DNA from: an uncultured Sutterellaceae bacterium
GTDB lineage: Bacteria; Pseudomonadota; Gammaproteobacteria; Burkholderiales; Burkholderiaceae_F
Assembly: GCA_902797695.1 (NCBI GenBank)
Contig: CADBTW010000012.1
Location: forward strand, 1 to 55,450
Reading direction: 5' to 3'
Length of the DNA: 55,450 nt
Positions 26,302 through 34,967 of this stretch are shown here, in pieces. The position numbers and the translations under genes were made by a program. The notes below the pieces were generated by a model, which saw only the letters and a list, made by a program, of their open reading frames with translations, was not told where the DNA came from and made no database searches. Within the stretch, counting starts at the first letter, position 1. Every line of letters starts with the position of its first letter.

Positions 26302-26900
26302 TCCTTGATGGTGAACCCGCGGGTGACCTCCGCGATTTCCGCCGCGCAGGCCGCGAGATCGTCCAGCGCTTCCTCCGGGGTCTTGAGGGGCGAGTCGCGG
26401 TCAAGCTCCGCAACAGTCTTCCCGAGGTCCCCGCGCTGCTCTTCCGGAAGATGCCGTAGGATGCCGAGGAGCGCTCCCTGCACGGCCTTGTCCCGCACGG
26501 CAGAGAGCCCGGGGAAAAGCTTCATGGAGAGGAGAAAGCCCGAGGCGAAGGGCCCGAGCCCGCTTCCGGGATCCTCGTCCTCGTCAATGAGGATGACGGG
26601 ATCGATCGGAGAACGCGAGGCGAGGGCGCGGTCGATTTCCCTGTAGCGCCTGAAGAGGAGCGATTCGAGCCGGAAGAGCGGTTCCTTCCCGAGCTCCTTT
26701 ACTTCTTCGCCCCGGGAGTCGAGGATATAGGGCATCCAGCGCTCGGGAGGCACTTCCTCCGGGTTCAGGAGGAGCCCGGTGAGAAAGCCGTCCGCCTCGT
26801 CGGAGGCGAGCGCCTCGTGCTCTTCCGGAATGGAGGAGAGGAGGTCCTCAAGCTCGACGAATTCGCTTTCGGAGAGAGGCGCGGGGTTTTCTTTTTTCAT
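26298..26900 (-). CDS. UPF0149 (YecA/YgfB-like) protein
   Basis: The 200-residue acidic cytoplasmic protein shows the UPF0149 pattern: ALASDEADGFLTGLLL near residues 32-47 (the LDGFLTGL-type core), PPERWMPYILD, and a second half with FASGFLLSMKLFPG. No C-terminal SEC-C zinc motif is present. The ATG at 26900 was chosen because the conserved domain starts soon after; an open extension upstream overlaps the divergent DUF1840 gene. The role is unknown in general. It shares the CTAG stop palindrome with ampG. Confidence 0.75.
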   Translation of the reverse strand: MKKENPAPLSESEFVELEDLLSSIPEEHEALASDEADGFLTGLLLNPEEVPPERWMPYILDSRGEEVKELGKEPLFRLESLLFRRYREIDRALASRSPIDPVILIDEDEDPGSGLGPFASGFLLSMKLFPGLSAVRDKAVQGALLGILRHLPEEQRGDLGKTVAELDRDSPLKTPEEALDDLAACAAEIAEVTRGFTIKD

Positions 26901-26966
26901 TTTCCGATCCTTCGCTCGTCCGGGGCTCCCGGGAGCGGGTTTGCAGGTTTTGTCGAGGTTTAGTGT

Positions 26967-27374
26967 ATGTCCTTCGTCAAGTTCCATTCCAAGGCGGGCG
27001 GCGCCTTCTTCTTCCTTCCTGAAACCCAGAAGCAGGTGTTCAAGCTCCTCGGCCGCCCCTGCACGGAGTCCGGCGCCATCGCGCCCGAGGAGGCGGCGGA
27101 ATGGATCCGGATCCTGGACGCCGCCGTGGAACGCGACAAGCGCGAACGGAAGGCGCAGGAGGAGGACCGTCGGGCGCGGCGCGAGAAGAATCGCCTCGGG
27201 TTCCGGGGAAAGGCCCTGCACGAGGCGAAGCTTTGGGATGAGGAGGAGAGGCTGGAAGAGGAGGAGCGCGATGCGGGCGCGAAGGTGCCGCTCTCCGCGC
27301 GGCTCTACCCGCTTCTCAGGATGCTGAGGGAAGCGGTGAAGGAGGGCGAAATGGTTATGTGGGGCGTGCCCTAG
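26967..27374 (+). CDS. DUF1840 domain protein
   Basis: The 135-residue cytoplasmic protein fits the DUF1840 family, common in betaproteobacteria: it opens with FVKFHSKAGGAFFFLPE, and the C-terminus LYPLLRMLREAVKEGEMVMWGV is typical. The middle is a highly charged Arg/Glu-rich helix (about residues 55-100), probably a coiled coil. It is divergent from the UPF0149 gene (66-bp gap) and convergent with the regulator gene, with which it shares the CTAG at 27371-27374. Function unknown. Confidence 0.8.
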   Translation: MSFVKFHSKAGGAFFFLPETQKQVFKLLGRPCTESGAIAPEEAAEWIRILDAAVERDKRERKAQEEDRRARREKNRLGFRGKALHEAKLWDEEERLEEEERDAGAKVPLSARLYPLLRMLREAVKEGEMVMWGVP

Positions 27375-28012
27375 GGGTTCCGGCCCCGCTGCGGTAGCGT
27401 GATTGAGAGCTGCTTGATCTTCCTGTAGAGGTGCGTTCGCTCGAGCCCGGAGCGCGCTGCCACCTTCGACATCGAGTAGCCTTCCTCCTCGAGGAGGTTC
27501 TGCAGGTAGAGCTTCTCGAACTCGTCCCGCGCGTCCCTCAAGGGGAGGGCGAAGGAGATCGTCCCGAGCTCCGTGCCGTTCGAGCGGTAAAGAGCCGCGT
27601 GGGCTGAGGAACGGCTTTCCTGCTCCTCCGGTTTCGATCCGGCCGCCTTCGACTGGGAGAGTGCCCCGTCGACCGCGGAGAGGAGCCTCTGCATCGAGAT
27701 GGGCTTCTCAAGGAAGTCGCAGGCGCCGAACTTCGTCGCCTCGACCGCCGTGTCTATCGTCGCGTGGCCGGACATCATGACCACCGGGCAGTGGAGGAGG
27801 CGCTTCGCCGCGAGCTCCTTCAGGAGCGTCACCCCGTCCATGTCGGGCATCCAGATGTCGAGCAGGATGAGGTCAAGCGGCGTGGAGATGACGATCGATC
27901 GGGCTTCGGTAGCGTTGGCGGCCGTGAGCACGTCGTGCCCCTCGTCTTCGAGGATTTCCGAGAGCAGTTCCCGGATTCCCACCTCGTCGTCGACAACAAG
28001 AAGTTTTGCCAT
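27371..28012 (-). CDS. Response regulator: receiver plus Fis-type HTH (NtrX-like, no AAA+ domain)
   Basis: The 213-residue protein has a receiver domain (1-120) with the acidic pair D8/D9, phosphoacceptor Asp52 in LLDIWMPD, the conserved MSGH threonine/serine region, and the lysine in FLEKPIS. A linker and a Fis-type helix-turn-helix at the C-terminus follow (KVAARSGLERTHLYRKIKQL). The sigma-54-interacting AAA+ domain of true NtrX is missing, so activation of sigma-54 promoters is not expected. It lies 24 bp after the ntrY-like kinase gene, clearly its cognate. The design resembles ActR/RegA-type regulators. Confidence 0.85.
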   Translation of the reverse strand: MAKLLVVDDEVGIRELLSEILEDEGHDVLTAANATEARSIVISTPLDLILLDIWMPDMDGVTLLKELAAKRLLHCPVVMMSGHATIDTAVEATKFGACDFLEKPISMQRLLSAVDGALSQSKAAGSKPEEQESRSSAHAALYRSNGTELGTISFALPLRDARDEFEKLYLQNLLEEEGYSMSKVAARSGLERTHLYRKIKQLSITLPQRGRNP

Positions 28013-28036
28013 CTGCCGCTCCTAAACGCCTTTCCG

Positions 28037-30331
28037 CTACGACTCAGGACTAGTCCTGAAAACCATGGATACTACAGCCCCGCAGGCCTGCCCGAGGCCG
28101 TCCGTGCGGTTTTCGATCTTGATCTCCGCCTTGTGCTCGTCGATGATCTTCTTCACCATCGGGAGGCCGAGCCCGGTTCCGGTCGGCTTCGTGGTGACAT
28201 AGGGCTCGAACGAGCGATGCAGGATCGATTCTGGGAAGCCGGTGCCGTTGTCCGTTACCCGGAGCAGCACGCCGACAGTCCTTTCCCCCTTCCGGACGCC
28301 CTCGGTGGAGAGGAGCACTTCCCCGTTCGCTTTCCCCGCGAGAGCGTCGAGCGAATTCCCGACGAGGTTATGCAGGACCTGCCGCAGCTGGGCTTCGTCG
28401 GCGAGGATCTTCGGGATGGCGGGATCGGTCTTCACGAAAATCGGCTTGCCTGCCTGATGATAAAGGGCCGCGATGTCCTCTAGCAGCGCGTTCAGGTCCG
28501 TCGGAAGGAGGACCGCGGGGGGCAGTTTGGCGTAGTTCCTGAAGTCGTCCACCATCTGCTTCATTGCCGTCACCTGCGTCACGATGGTTGAAACGCTCTG
28601 CGAGAGGAGCCTCGCGTCCTTTTCGCCGAGCTTTCCGGAGAGCTTCATCCCGAGCCGTTCGGCAGAGAGCTGGATCGGCGTGAGGGGGTTCTTGATCTCG
28701 TGGGCGAGCCGCCTCGCGACTTCGCCCCAGGCGATGGCCCGCTGGCCGGAAATGACCTGGGTCATGTCGTCAATCACGAGCGAGAGGCCGTCGAGCGGAA
28801 GGGGCTGCGAAAGATGGATGCGGGAGGCCCGGACGAAGAGCGTCATCGGTTCCTGGGAGCCGATCCGGGCGATTTCGATCTCGCGGTGGAAGACCGGCCG
28901 GTCGGAGAACGGGCTGTTCAGCTCGAGCGGCGCCTCGGAAAGCGCCTTGCAGATCTGGGGCGCGACCGTGCGGAGCGACGCGCCCTTCTTCGCGACCTCC
29001 GGGCCGAGGATCTTCTCCGCGCCTTCGTTCGCCGTGACGATGTTCATGTCGCGGTCGATCACGATGACGCCGGAGGAGAGGTTCGAAAGGACGCTTTTCA
29101 GGAAATGGGACGTCTGTTCAAGCTGCTCGGTCCTCGTCCTTACCTTCCTCTGCGCTTCCGAGAGCTGCGAGATCATCGTGTTGAAGGACTGGGTGAGAAC
29201 GCTGATTTCGTTGCTGCCTGAGAATTCGACGATCGGGCTCAGGTTTCCGTCGGCGACCTTCCTCGTGCCCCGCGCGAGCTGCCGCAGGGGGTCGACGGTG
29301 ATCTGTGCGTAGGCGAATGCGGCGATGAAGGCGCCGAGAACGGAGAGCAGCATGCTTACCGTGAGGGAGGCCGTGAAGAGCGAGCGGAGGCTGTCCCGGC
29401 TCAGCACGAGCTCCTGGTACTCCCGGTAGCCGTTGGTTACGGAGGCGATGTTCCGGCCGAGCTGCTCCGGGGGGGCCTCCTCGGCCGTGAGGTAGAAGGA
29501 GTTCTGCCGGAGCCGCTTGAGGCCGGCGGAGCCGGGAAGCCCGGCCGCCTCTTCCGCCATCCCCTTCAGCCCGCTGCCCCACGCGAGGTCGGAGAGCAGG
29601 CCCTCGGACGAAATGGGGGCGACCGCGAAGACGTGGATGCTCGTTTCCGGCCCTCCGTCCGATCCTTCGCGCTGCTCCTCAAGCAGCGTCGAGTACGTTC
29701 CGTGGCGGTCGGCGACTGCGAGGATCTCGGCCCCGGGCGCCTTCAGGACGAGGGACGGCACGGAGAAGGACGTCGCGACGATCCCCCGGCCGTTGTTCGT
29801 GATCATGACGTTCGCGAGCCCGTACCGTTCTCGAAGCTTCCCGAGGGCCGCGCTCCATTCGGACTGCGGGATCTCGCCCAGCGCGTATCCGAGAAGGCGC
29901 ACCCGCTCGGCCGTCTGCTGCTGGTAGTTCGCGATCGCCGCCCTGGAAAGGCTGACGCCTGAATCAAGGGCGTGCTCCACCCTGACATTGAACCAGGAGT
30001 CGATCGAACGGCCGATGAAGCGGGAGGAAACCATGTAGAGAAGAAGGCTCGGCAGGATCGCGATCAGGGCGATCTGGAGCGTGAGCCTGAAGGTCATCTG
30101 GGAACCGAACTTCTTCCTTCTCCACTGCAGGAAGAGCCTGGTGCACATGATCGCGGTAAGCGCGACCAGGATGACGGCGGCGATGAAGTTGAGCACCATC
30201 ACGGCCGTGAAATACCGGTCGAGGAGGCTTGAGTTCGTGCTTGCGATCACAAGCAGACCCACAAGCGCGATGACGACAAGCGGCACGATCACAAAAAGCC
30301 GCCTGTAGCCGTGTGAAAGCCCGCTTCTCAT
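28037..30331 (-). CDS. ntrY: NtrY-like membrane sensor histidine kinase
   Basis: The 764-residue kinase has three N-terminal transmembrane helices (about 12-32, 43-65, 85-105), a large extracytoplasmic region, and a fourth helix near 320-345. A HAMP segment (DPLRQLARGTRKVADGNL) follows, then a PAS-like domain. The HisKA box has His544 in AHEIKNPLTP, and the HATPase has N, G1 (DNGTGFP) and G2 (TGTGLGL) boxes. The order matches NtrY, which senses nitrogen or redox state in other bacteria; the signal here is unknown. The start ATG overlaps the DUF4390 stop. It belongs to the fmt-rsmB-DUF4390-ntrY-regulator operon. Confidence 0.88.
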   Translation of the reverse strand: MRSGLSHGYRRLFVIVPLVVIALVGLLVIASTNSSLLDRYFTAVMVLNFIAAVILVALTAIMCTRLFLQWRRKKFGSQMTFRLTLQIALIAILPSLLLYMVSSRFIGRSIDSWFNVRVEHALDSGVSLSRAAIANYQQQTAERVRLLGYALGEIPQSEWSAALGKLRERYGLANVMITNNGRGIVATSFSVPSLVLKAPGAEILAVADRHGTYSTLLEEQREGSDGGPETSIHVFAVAPISSEGLLSDLAWGSGLKGMAEEAAGLPGSAGLKRLRQNSFYLTAEEAPPEQLGRNIASVTNGYREYQELVLSRDSLRSLFTASLTVSMLLSVLGAFIAAFAYAQITVDPLRQLARGTRKVADGNLSPIVEFSGSNEISVLTQSFNTMISQLSEAQRKVRTRTEQLEQTSHFLKSVLSNLSSGVIVIDRDMNIVTANEGAEKILGPEVAKKGASLRTVAPQICKALSEAPLELNSPFSDRPVFHREIEIARIGSQEPMTLFVRASRIHLSQPLPLDGLSLVIDDMTQVISGQRAIAWGEVARRLAHEIKNPLTPIQLSAERLGMKLSGKLGEKDARLLSQSVSTIVTQVTAMKQMVDDFRNYAKLPPAVLLPTDLNALLEDIAALYHQAGKPIFVKTDPAIPKILADEAQLRQVLHNLVGNSLDALAGKANGEVLLSTEGVRKGERTVGVLLRVTDNGTGFPESILHRSFEPYVTTKPTGTGLGLPMVKKIIDEHKAEIKIENRTDGLGQACGAVVSMVFRTSPES

Positions 30332-30927
30332 GGCGACACCACCGCGGGGGAGATCGGGATGGAAACCCAGTCCGAAGTGAGATCCCAGTCGTTCGCGCCG
30401 AGCTGGAGCGGCCTCGGAAGACGGCTCCGGTCAAGACGCAGCCTGACCCTTGCCGAGTAGTCCTGGAAGCTTCCCGCGATGGCGCGGGGCTCCGCGACCT
30501 TCCACTGGCGGATGGAGCCGAGGATGCTCAGCGCTTCCGGGAGCGAGCCGAAGGAGAGCGACAGCCCTCCGCCGCCCAGGTGGTATTTCCGCGTGAGGAG
30601 GCTGTATGAGAGCCGGGCCGAATGCGTGTCGGAGGCGATTTCGCGGTCTGCCCAGTACCAGCGCTTTTTCTTCAGCTCGAACTCCGACACGAAATAGAGC
30701 GCCACGCCCCGCTTCAGCGTTTCTTCCGCGATTGTCGGGAGATTGATGGAAAAATTCGCGTTCAGGTAGAGCCCCGGCTGTTCCCCGGCCGCTTCCCGTG
30801 AGAGGTTCCCTGAAGTGCAGAAGATGCCGGACTCCGCTGCCCCCGCGGGGGGCAGGAAGAGAAGAAGGGCGAGGACCGAGGCAAGGATCCAGAGGAGCCG
30901 CGCGGCGGCCGGGGCGGTTCGGGCCAT
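30328..30927 (-). CDS. DUF4390 protein, exported
   Basis: The 199-residue protein has a signal peptide (basic start, LLWILASVLALLLFLPPAGAA, cleavage after about residue 30). A DUF4390-type beta-rich domain follows, with LYLNANFSINLPTIAEETLKRGVALYFVSEFELKKKRWYW spread through residues 50-90 and a tryptophan-rich centre. The family is found next to ntrY-like kinases in betaproteobacteria and may act as a periplasmic input component; that is an inference from context. It sits 12 bp after rsmB, with its stop overlapping ntrY (ATGA). Confidence 0.8.
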   Translation of the reverse strand: MARTAPAAARLLWILASVLALLLFLPPAGAAESGIFCTSGNLSREAAGEQPGLYLNANFSINLPTIAEETLKRGVALYFVSEFELKKKRWYWADREIASDTHSARLSYSLLTRKYHLGGGGLSLSFGSLPEALSILGSIRQWKVAEPRAIAGSFQDYSARVRLRLDRSRLPRPLQLGANDWDLTSDWVSIPISPAVVSP

Positions 30928-30939
30928 ATGGGGTTACCT

Positions 30940-32244
30940 TTACTTTCCCCGGCTTCGGATGAGGGCGAGGAAATAGCCGTCGTGGACCGTCGGCTCCTCC
31001 TCCCAGTCGCCGTCCGGATCGTCATGCGGCATCAGGAGCTTCGGCGGCTGCGGGCAGTAGGCGTCGGGATGACGCCTGAGGAAACTTTCGATCTGCAGCT
31101 GCCCCTCCTCGGGGAAAATCGAGCAGACGCAGTAAAGCATCCGCCCTCCCTTCTTCACAAGCGGCCAGAGCGCTTCGAGAAGGGCCCTCTGGGTTCTAGA
31201 CATGCGGGAGACGTCCCGCTCGGAATGCTGCCAGGGGATGTCCGGGTGGCGCCTCGCGACGCCGCTTGCCGTGCACGGGGCGTCCAGGAGGATCGCGTCG
31301 AACTTCCGCCTGTCCCACCAGGAGCGGACGTCGGAGGCGTCGGCGGTCTTCACGGCGGTCGCGTGGAGCCCGAGCCGCTCGAGGTTCTCGTGGATCGCCT
31401 TGGTTCGGGAGGGGCTTATCTCGAGCGCCGTGAGGTCGGCGTCCGAGAGCTCCAGGATGTGGGTCGACTTGCCCCCGGGGGCCGCGCAGGCGTCAAGGAT
31501 GATTTCTCCGTCCTTCGGCGCGAGGGTCTGGACGGCAAGCTGGCTCCCCGCGTCCTGAACCGACACGACGCCTTCGGCGAAGCCCGGGGTGTCACGGACA
31601 GGGAGGGCTTCCTCCAGCGTCACGGCCTGCAGTCCCGTGCGGTACGCGCCGATTCCCTCCTTCGCGAGCCTTGCGAGATAGGCTTCCGCCGTGCTCTGGC
31701 GGGCGTTCACGCGAAGCGTGAGCGGCGCCTTCGACTGCTGGAGCGTGAGGACGGATTCGGCTTCCTTTCCGAGGGACTTGCGGTAGCGCGTGTACCACCA
31801 GTCCGGAATGTTGAAGCGGACGGGGTCCTGCTCCTCGAGCCACGGGACGAGCGAATCGCGCTCGCGGCCGAACCGCCGGAGCATGGCGTTGATGAAGCCC
31901 GCGCTCTGCCGGGCGTCGGGATGCGCCCTTGCGGCCTTCACGGCTTCGTTCACCGTTGTGAAGTCCTTGTCGGGATGCTCGATCATGCGGGCGATGGCGG
32001 TTTCGAGAAGCGCCATTACCGCGGGGGCCGGCTGCCGGTTGGCAAACCGTTCGACGACTTTTCCTGAAGCCGCGAGGTGACGGACCGTGTCATAGGAAAC
32101 GGCCTGGACCGCGGCGCGGAGCACCGGGTCCTCGACCGGCTTCAGGTCGTGCTCGAGCGCGTGGTCGAGGCTGTGGCCGTCCATCATCGCGAGCTGGATC
32201 GAGACCGAGTGGAGGAATACGGTTGCGAGGTTTGCTGAGCTCAC
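30940..32244 (-). CDS. rsmB: 16S rRNA m5C967 methyltransferase RsmB
   Basis: The 434-residue protein has a NusB-like N-terminal RNA-binding domain and a C-terminal SAM-dependent methyltransferase domain. The SAM loop is DACAAPGGKSTHIL, the DAPC motif is LLDAPCTASGVARRHPDI, and the catalytic cysteine is in YCVCSIFPEEG. It methylates C967 in 16S rRNA. Translation starts at GTG 32244, which overlaps the fmt stop (GTGA). It is the second gene of the fmt operon. Confidence 0.93.
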   Translation of the reverse strand: MSSANLATVFLHSVSIQLAMMDGHSLDHALEHDLKPVEDPVLRAAVQAVSYDTVRHLAASGKVVERFANRQPAPAVMALLETAIARMIEHPDKDFTTVNEAVKAARAHPDARQSAGFINAMLRRFGRERDSLVPWLEEQDPVRFNIPDWWYTRYRKSLGKEAESVLTLQQSKAPLTLRVNARQSTAEAYLARLAKEGIGAYRTGLQAVTLEEALPVRDTPGFAEGVVSVQDAGSQLAVQTLAPKDGEIILDACAAPGGKSTHILELSDADLTALEISPSRTKAIHENLERLGLHATAVKTADASDVRSWWDRRKFDAILLDAPCTASGVARRHPDIPWQHSERDVSRMSRTQRALLEALWPLVKKGGRMLYCVCSIFPEEGQLQIESFLRRHPDAYCPQPPKLLMPHDDPDGDWEEEPTVHDGYFLALIRSRGK

Positions 32245-33206
32245 TTGAACGCTTCTCCTTCCTTAAGGGGAAAGCTCTGCAGGAAGGTCTTCCAGTCCAT
32301 GCGGCCCTTCCCGGGCTTCTGGAGGACCGTCGCGCGCACGGCGCCGATTCCTGCCGCGACCACGACGCCGCTGTCGAGGGACACGATGGTTCCGGGAGCG
32401 GCGTTTTCCTCTCCGAGCTTCACCGGCTCCGCTTCCCAGAACTTTATCCGGGTGTCGCGGATCGTGGATGTGGCGGACGGGAACGGGTTGAAAGCGCGGA
32501 TCCGCCTGCAGATGAGGCCGGAGCTCGCCTCCCAGTCGATCGGGGACTCGGTCTTCAGGACCTTGGTGGCGTAGTTCGCGCCTTCCTCGGGCTGTGGGGT
32601 GAGGCTGAGCGTGCCGGGGTGCTCGAGGTCCTTCAGTAGCAGTTCGGTTCCGATCCCGGCGAGCCTCGAGGTGAGCGAGAGCGTCGTGTCGGTGTCCTCG
32701 ATGTCGGTGCGCACCACGTCGATCATCGGGCCGGTGTCTAGCCCGGCCTCCATCTTCATCAGGGTGACGCCTGTCTGGGGATCTCCGGACTCGATCGCCC
32801 GGGTGACGGGCGCGGCTCCGCGCCAGCGCGGCAGGAGGCTTGCGTGCAGGTTGACCGCCTTGATGACGCCGCCCTCGCCGATTCCCTTCGGCATGTCGAG
32901 GACCGTCTGGGGGATGATGAGCCCGTAGGCGGCGACGACGAGAAGGTCCGCGTTCTGCGAGGCGATCAGTTCCTGGGCCTCGCGGGCCTCGTCCCCTCCC
33001 TTTCTCAGATTCAGGGTGAGCGGAGTCGCGACCGGAATATCATGGGCTGCGGCGACTTCCTTTACGGCGCTCGGCGTGAGCTTCATCCCGCGGCCGCTCC
33101 GCCGGTCAGGCTGCGTGAGCACGAGGCAGACCTCGTGCCTCGAGCCGATGAGCCCGGTGAGGGCGGTTGCTGCGAATTCGGGAGTTCCCGCAAAAATGAT
33201 TTTCAT
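32241..33206 (-). CDS. fmt: Methionyl-tRNA formyltransferase
   Basis: The 321-residue enzyme formylates initiator Met-tRNA using 10-formyl-tetrahydrofolate. The start MKIIFAGTPEFAATAL, the TQPDRRSGRGMKLTPSAVK loop, and the formyl-donor motif NLHASLLPRWRGAAP with its Asn/His pair are all present; the C-terminal OB-like domain follows (about 210-315). In most bacteria def is directly upstream in the same operon. Here an alpha/beta hydrolase gene on the other strand separates them. fmt is the first gene of a five-gene minus-strand operon. Confidence 0.95.
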   Translation of the reverse strand: MKIIFAGTPEFAATALTGLIGSRHEVCLVLTQPDRRSGRGMKLTPSAVKEVAAAHDIPVATPLTLNLRKGGDEAREAQELIASQNADLLVVAAYGLIIPQTVLDMPKGIGEGGVIKAVNLHASLLPRWRGAAPVTRAIESGDPQTGVTLMKMEAGLDTGPMIDVVRTDIEDTDTTLSLTSRLAGIGTELLLKDLEHPGTLSLTPQPEEGANYATKVLKTESPIDWEASSGLICRRIRAFNPFPSATSTIRDTRIKFWEAEPVKLGEENAAPGTIVSLDSGVVVAAGIGAVRATVLQKPGKGRMDWKTFLQSFPLKEGEAFK

Positions 33207-33313
33207 GCGCGGCTTGTTCCTGTCAGTCTTGCTTTCCTTAACTGCAGTCTATTGTAGAAAGCGAATCAGTCCCTGACCAAGGCCCGGCCGTGTGGCGGGC
33301 ATGAGGAGGATCC

Positions 33314-34219
33314 ATGGAGAAGGCGGTTGTTCGCGGCGTCACCATTGCGTACGAGACATACGGGAAGCCCTCCCGGGAGGCGATTCTCCTTATTCCCGGT
33401 CTCGGCATGGAGGCCTTCATGTGGCCCAGGTCCCTCGTGGACGGGCTTGTGGAGGGAGGTCTTTTCGTCGTGGCGCTCGACAACCGCGACTGCGGGGAAT
33501 CCTCGAGCGGCCCGGGGAAGGTGTCCGGCGCGGCGGTTCTCTCGGCCATCGCGCGGACGCTCCTGCGGTTGCCGGTCCGTGCCCCGTACGGCCTCGAGGA
33601 GATGGCGGGAGACGCGGCGGGTCTCGCCTCCGCGCTCGGCCTCAGTCGCTACCACGTGGCCGGGATATCGATGGGAGGGATGATCGCGCAGGAGCTTGCC
33701 TTCGAGCGGCCAAGAGAAGTCCTTTCGCTCGCTTCGATCTCTTCTGCCGTGGGAAATCCGCGTACCGGGCTGGGGAAGGCCTCTGCAATCCTGGAGGTGC
33801 TCCGAATGAGAAGGCTGCCCGAGGATGACGAGGCGGCGGTGAGGCAGCTCGGGAATTTCGAGCGGGCGCTTGGGAGCACCGCTTTCCTGAGAACGCGCGA
33901 GGAGTGCCTCGGGCTTGTTTCGCGGATGCGGAAGTGCGGGGTGCGGCCTGAGGGATTCAGGCGGCAGCTCGCGGCCCTTCTGAAGAGCGGCGACCGGAGC
34001 CGCCGGGTCGCGTCGATCGCGTGCCCTTCGCTCGTGATCCACGGGGGCGCTGACAGGCTGCTGCCGCTTGCGGCAGGGCGCGAAACCGCCCACCTCATCA
34101 GGGGATCGGAGCTTGTCGAGATCCCGGGGCTTGGGCACGATCTTCCGCCCGCGCTTGGCGCGCGCTACGCCGGACTGATCCTTGGGAACTGTCGCCGGAC
34201 GGAAAGCCGAGGGCCCTAG
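33314..34219 (+). CDS. Alpha/beta hydrolase
   Basis: The 301-residue cytoplasmic hydrolase has an intact catalytic triad: Ser119 in GISMGGM, Asp247 in GGADRLLP, and His275 in GLGHDLP. The oxyanion region LLIPGLGMEAFMW is near residues 26-38. It resembles esterases or C-C-bond hydrolases with a substrate-binding lid between residues 145 and 215; the substrate cannot be guessed. AGGAGG lies 5 bp before the ATG at 33314. It is inserted between fmt and def on the opposite strand. The TAG stop shares the CTAG at 34216-34219 with def. Confidence 0.82.
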   Translation: MEKAVVRGVTIAYETYGKPSREAILLIPGLGMEAFMWPRSLVDGLVEGGLFVVALDNRDCGESSSGPGKVSGAAVLSAIARTLLRLPVRAPYGLEEMAGDAAGLASALGLSRYHVAGISMGGMIAQELAFERPREVLSLASISSAVGNPRTGLGKASAILEVLRMRRLPEDDEAAVRQLGNFERALGSTAFLRTREECLGLVSRMRKCGVRPEGFRRQLAALLKSGDRSRRVASIACPSLVIHGGADRLLPLAAGRETAHLIRGSELVEIPGLGHDLPPALGARYAGLILGNCRRTESRGP

Positions 34220-34767
34220 TCCCGCGGGCTCGTGCCGTTCCTCGCGTCTTCCTTCGCCTTCTTCTGCGCCTCGAGCTTCAGCTTGTGGAGCTTCTTCTTG
34301 TCGCGCTCCTTCTTCAGGCGGCTCAGGTGGTCGATGAAGACGACCCCGTCGAGATGGTCAAGCTCGTGCTGAACGCAGACCGCGAGCAGCCCCTCGCAGT
34401 GCCGTTCGAAGAAATCCCCCTTCAGGTCCTGCGCCCGCACGGTGACCACGGCAGGCCGCTTTACCCGGTCCCAGACCCCCGGCAGCGAAAGGCATCCTTC
34501 CTCGCACTCGGCGATCTCCTCGGATTTTTCCGTGATCACGGGGTTTACGAGCGTGATCAGGTCGTTCTTCTCCTCCGTCACGTCGATCACGACAAGGCGG
34601 ATCGGCTGCCCGACCTGGGGGGCGGCGAGCCCGACGCCAGGCGCTGCGTACATCGTCTCCGCCATGTCCTTCGCGAGGGTTTCAAGCTTCTCGTCGAAGA
34701 CCGTGACGGGAGCGCATTTTTCGGCGAGAACCGGGTTGGGGTAGATGACGATCGGAAGTTTGGCCAC
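34216..34767 (-). CDS. def: Peptide deformylase
   Basis: The 183-residue metalloenzyme removes the N-formyl group from nascent chains. All three deformylase motifs are intact: GVGLAAPQVGQ, EGCLSLPG (metal ligand Cys), and QHELDHLDG (two His ligands and catalytic Glu). The C-terminal tail is a lysine-rich helix. The start codon is GTG at 34767 with AGGAGG about 8 bp upstream. It is divergent from dprA and convergent with the alpha/beta hydrolase gene, with which it shares CTAG. Confidence 0.95.
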   Translation of the reverse strand: MAKLPIVIYPNPVLAEKCAPVTVFDEKLETLAKDMAETMYAAPGVGLAAPQVGQPIRLVVIDVTEEKNDLITLVNPVITEKSEEIAECEEGCLSLPGVWDRVKRPAVVTVRAQDLKGDFFERHCEGLLAVCVQHELDHLDGVVFIDHLSRLKKERDKKKLHKLKLEAQKKAKEDARNGTSPRD

Positions 34768-34967
34768 TGTGCAGGCCTCCTAGGCTAAAAACGGTGTTGC
34801 CGGGGGATTGGCCCGGGGAGACGGAAAATTGTAGGGCATTTTCTTCTGCGGGGACCGTCCGGGGAAGAAGGCGGCAAAAGGGAACGGAAACGGTGCTCCC
34901 GCCCCAGGTGTTACGCTCCCATCATCGGAAAGGCGGACAGGATCCTGGCTTGGAGCAATGCTGGCAG

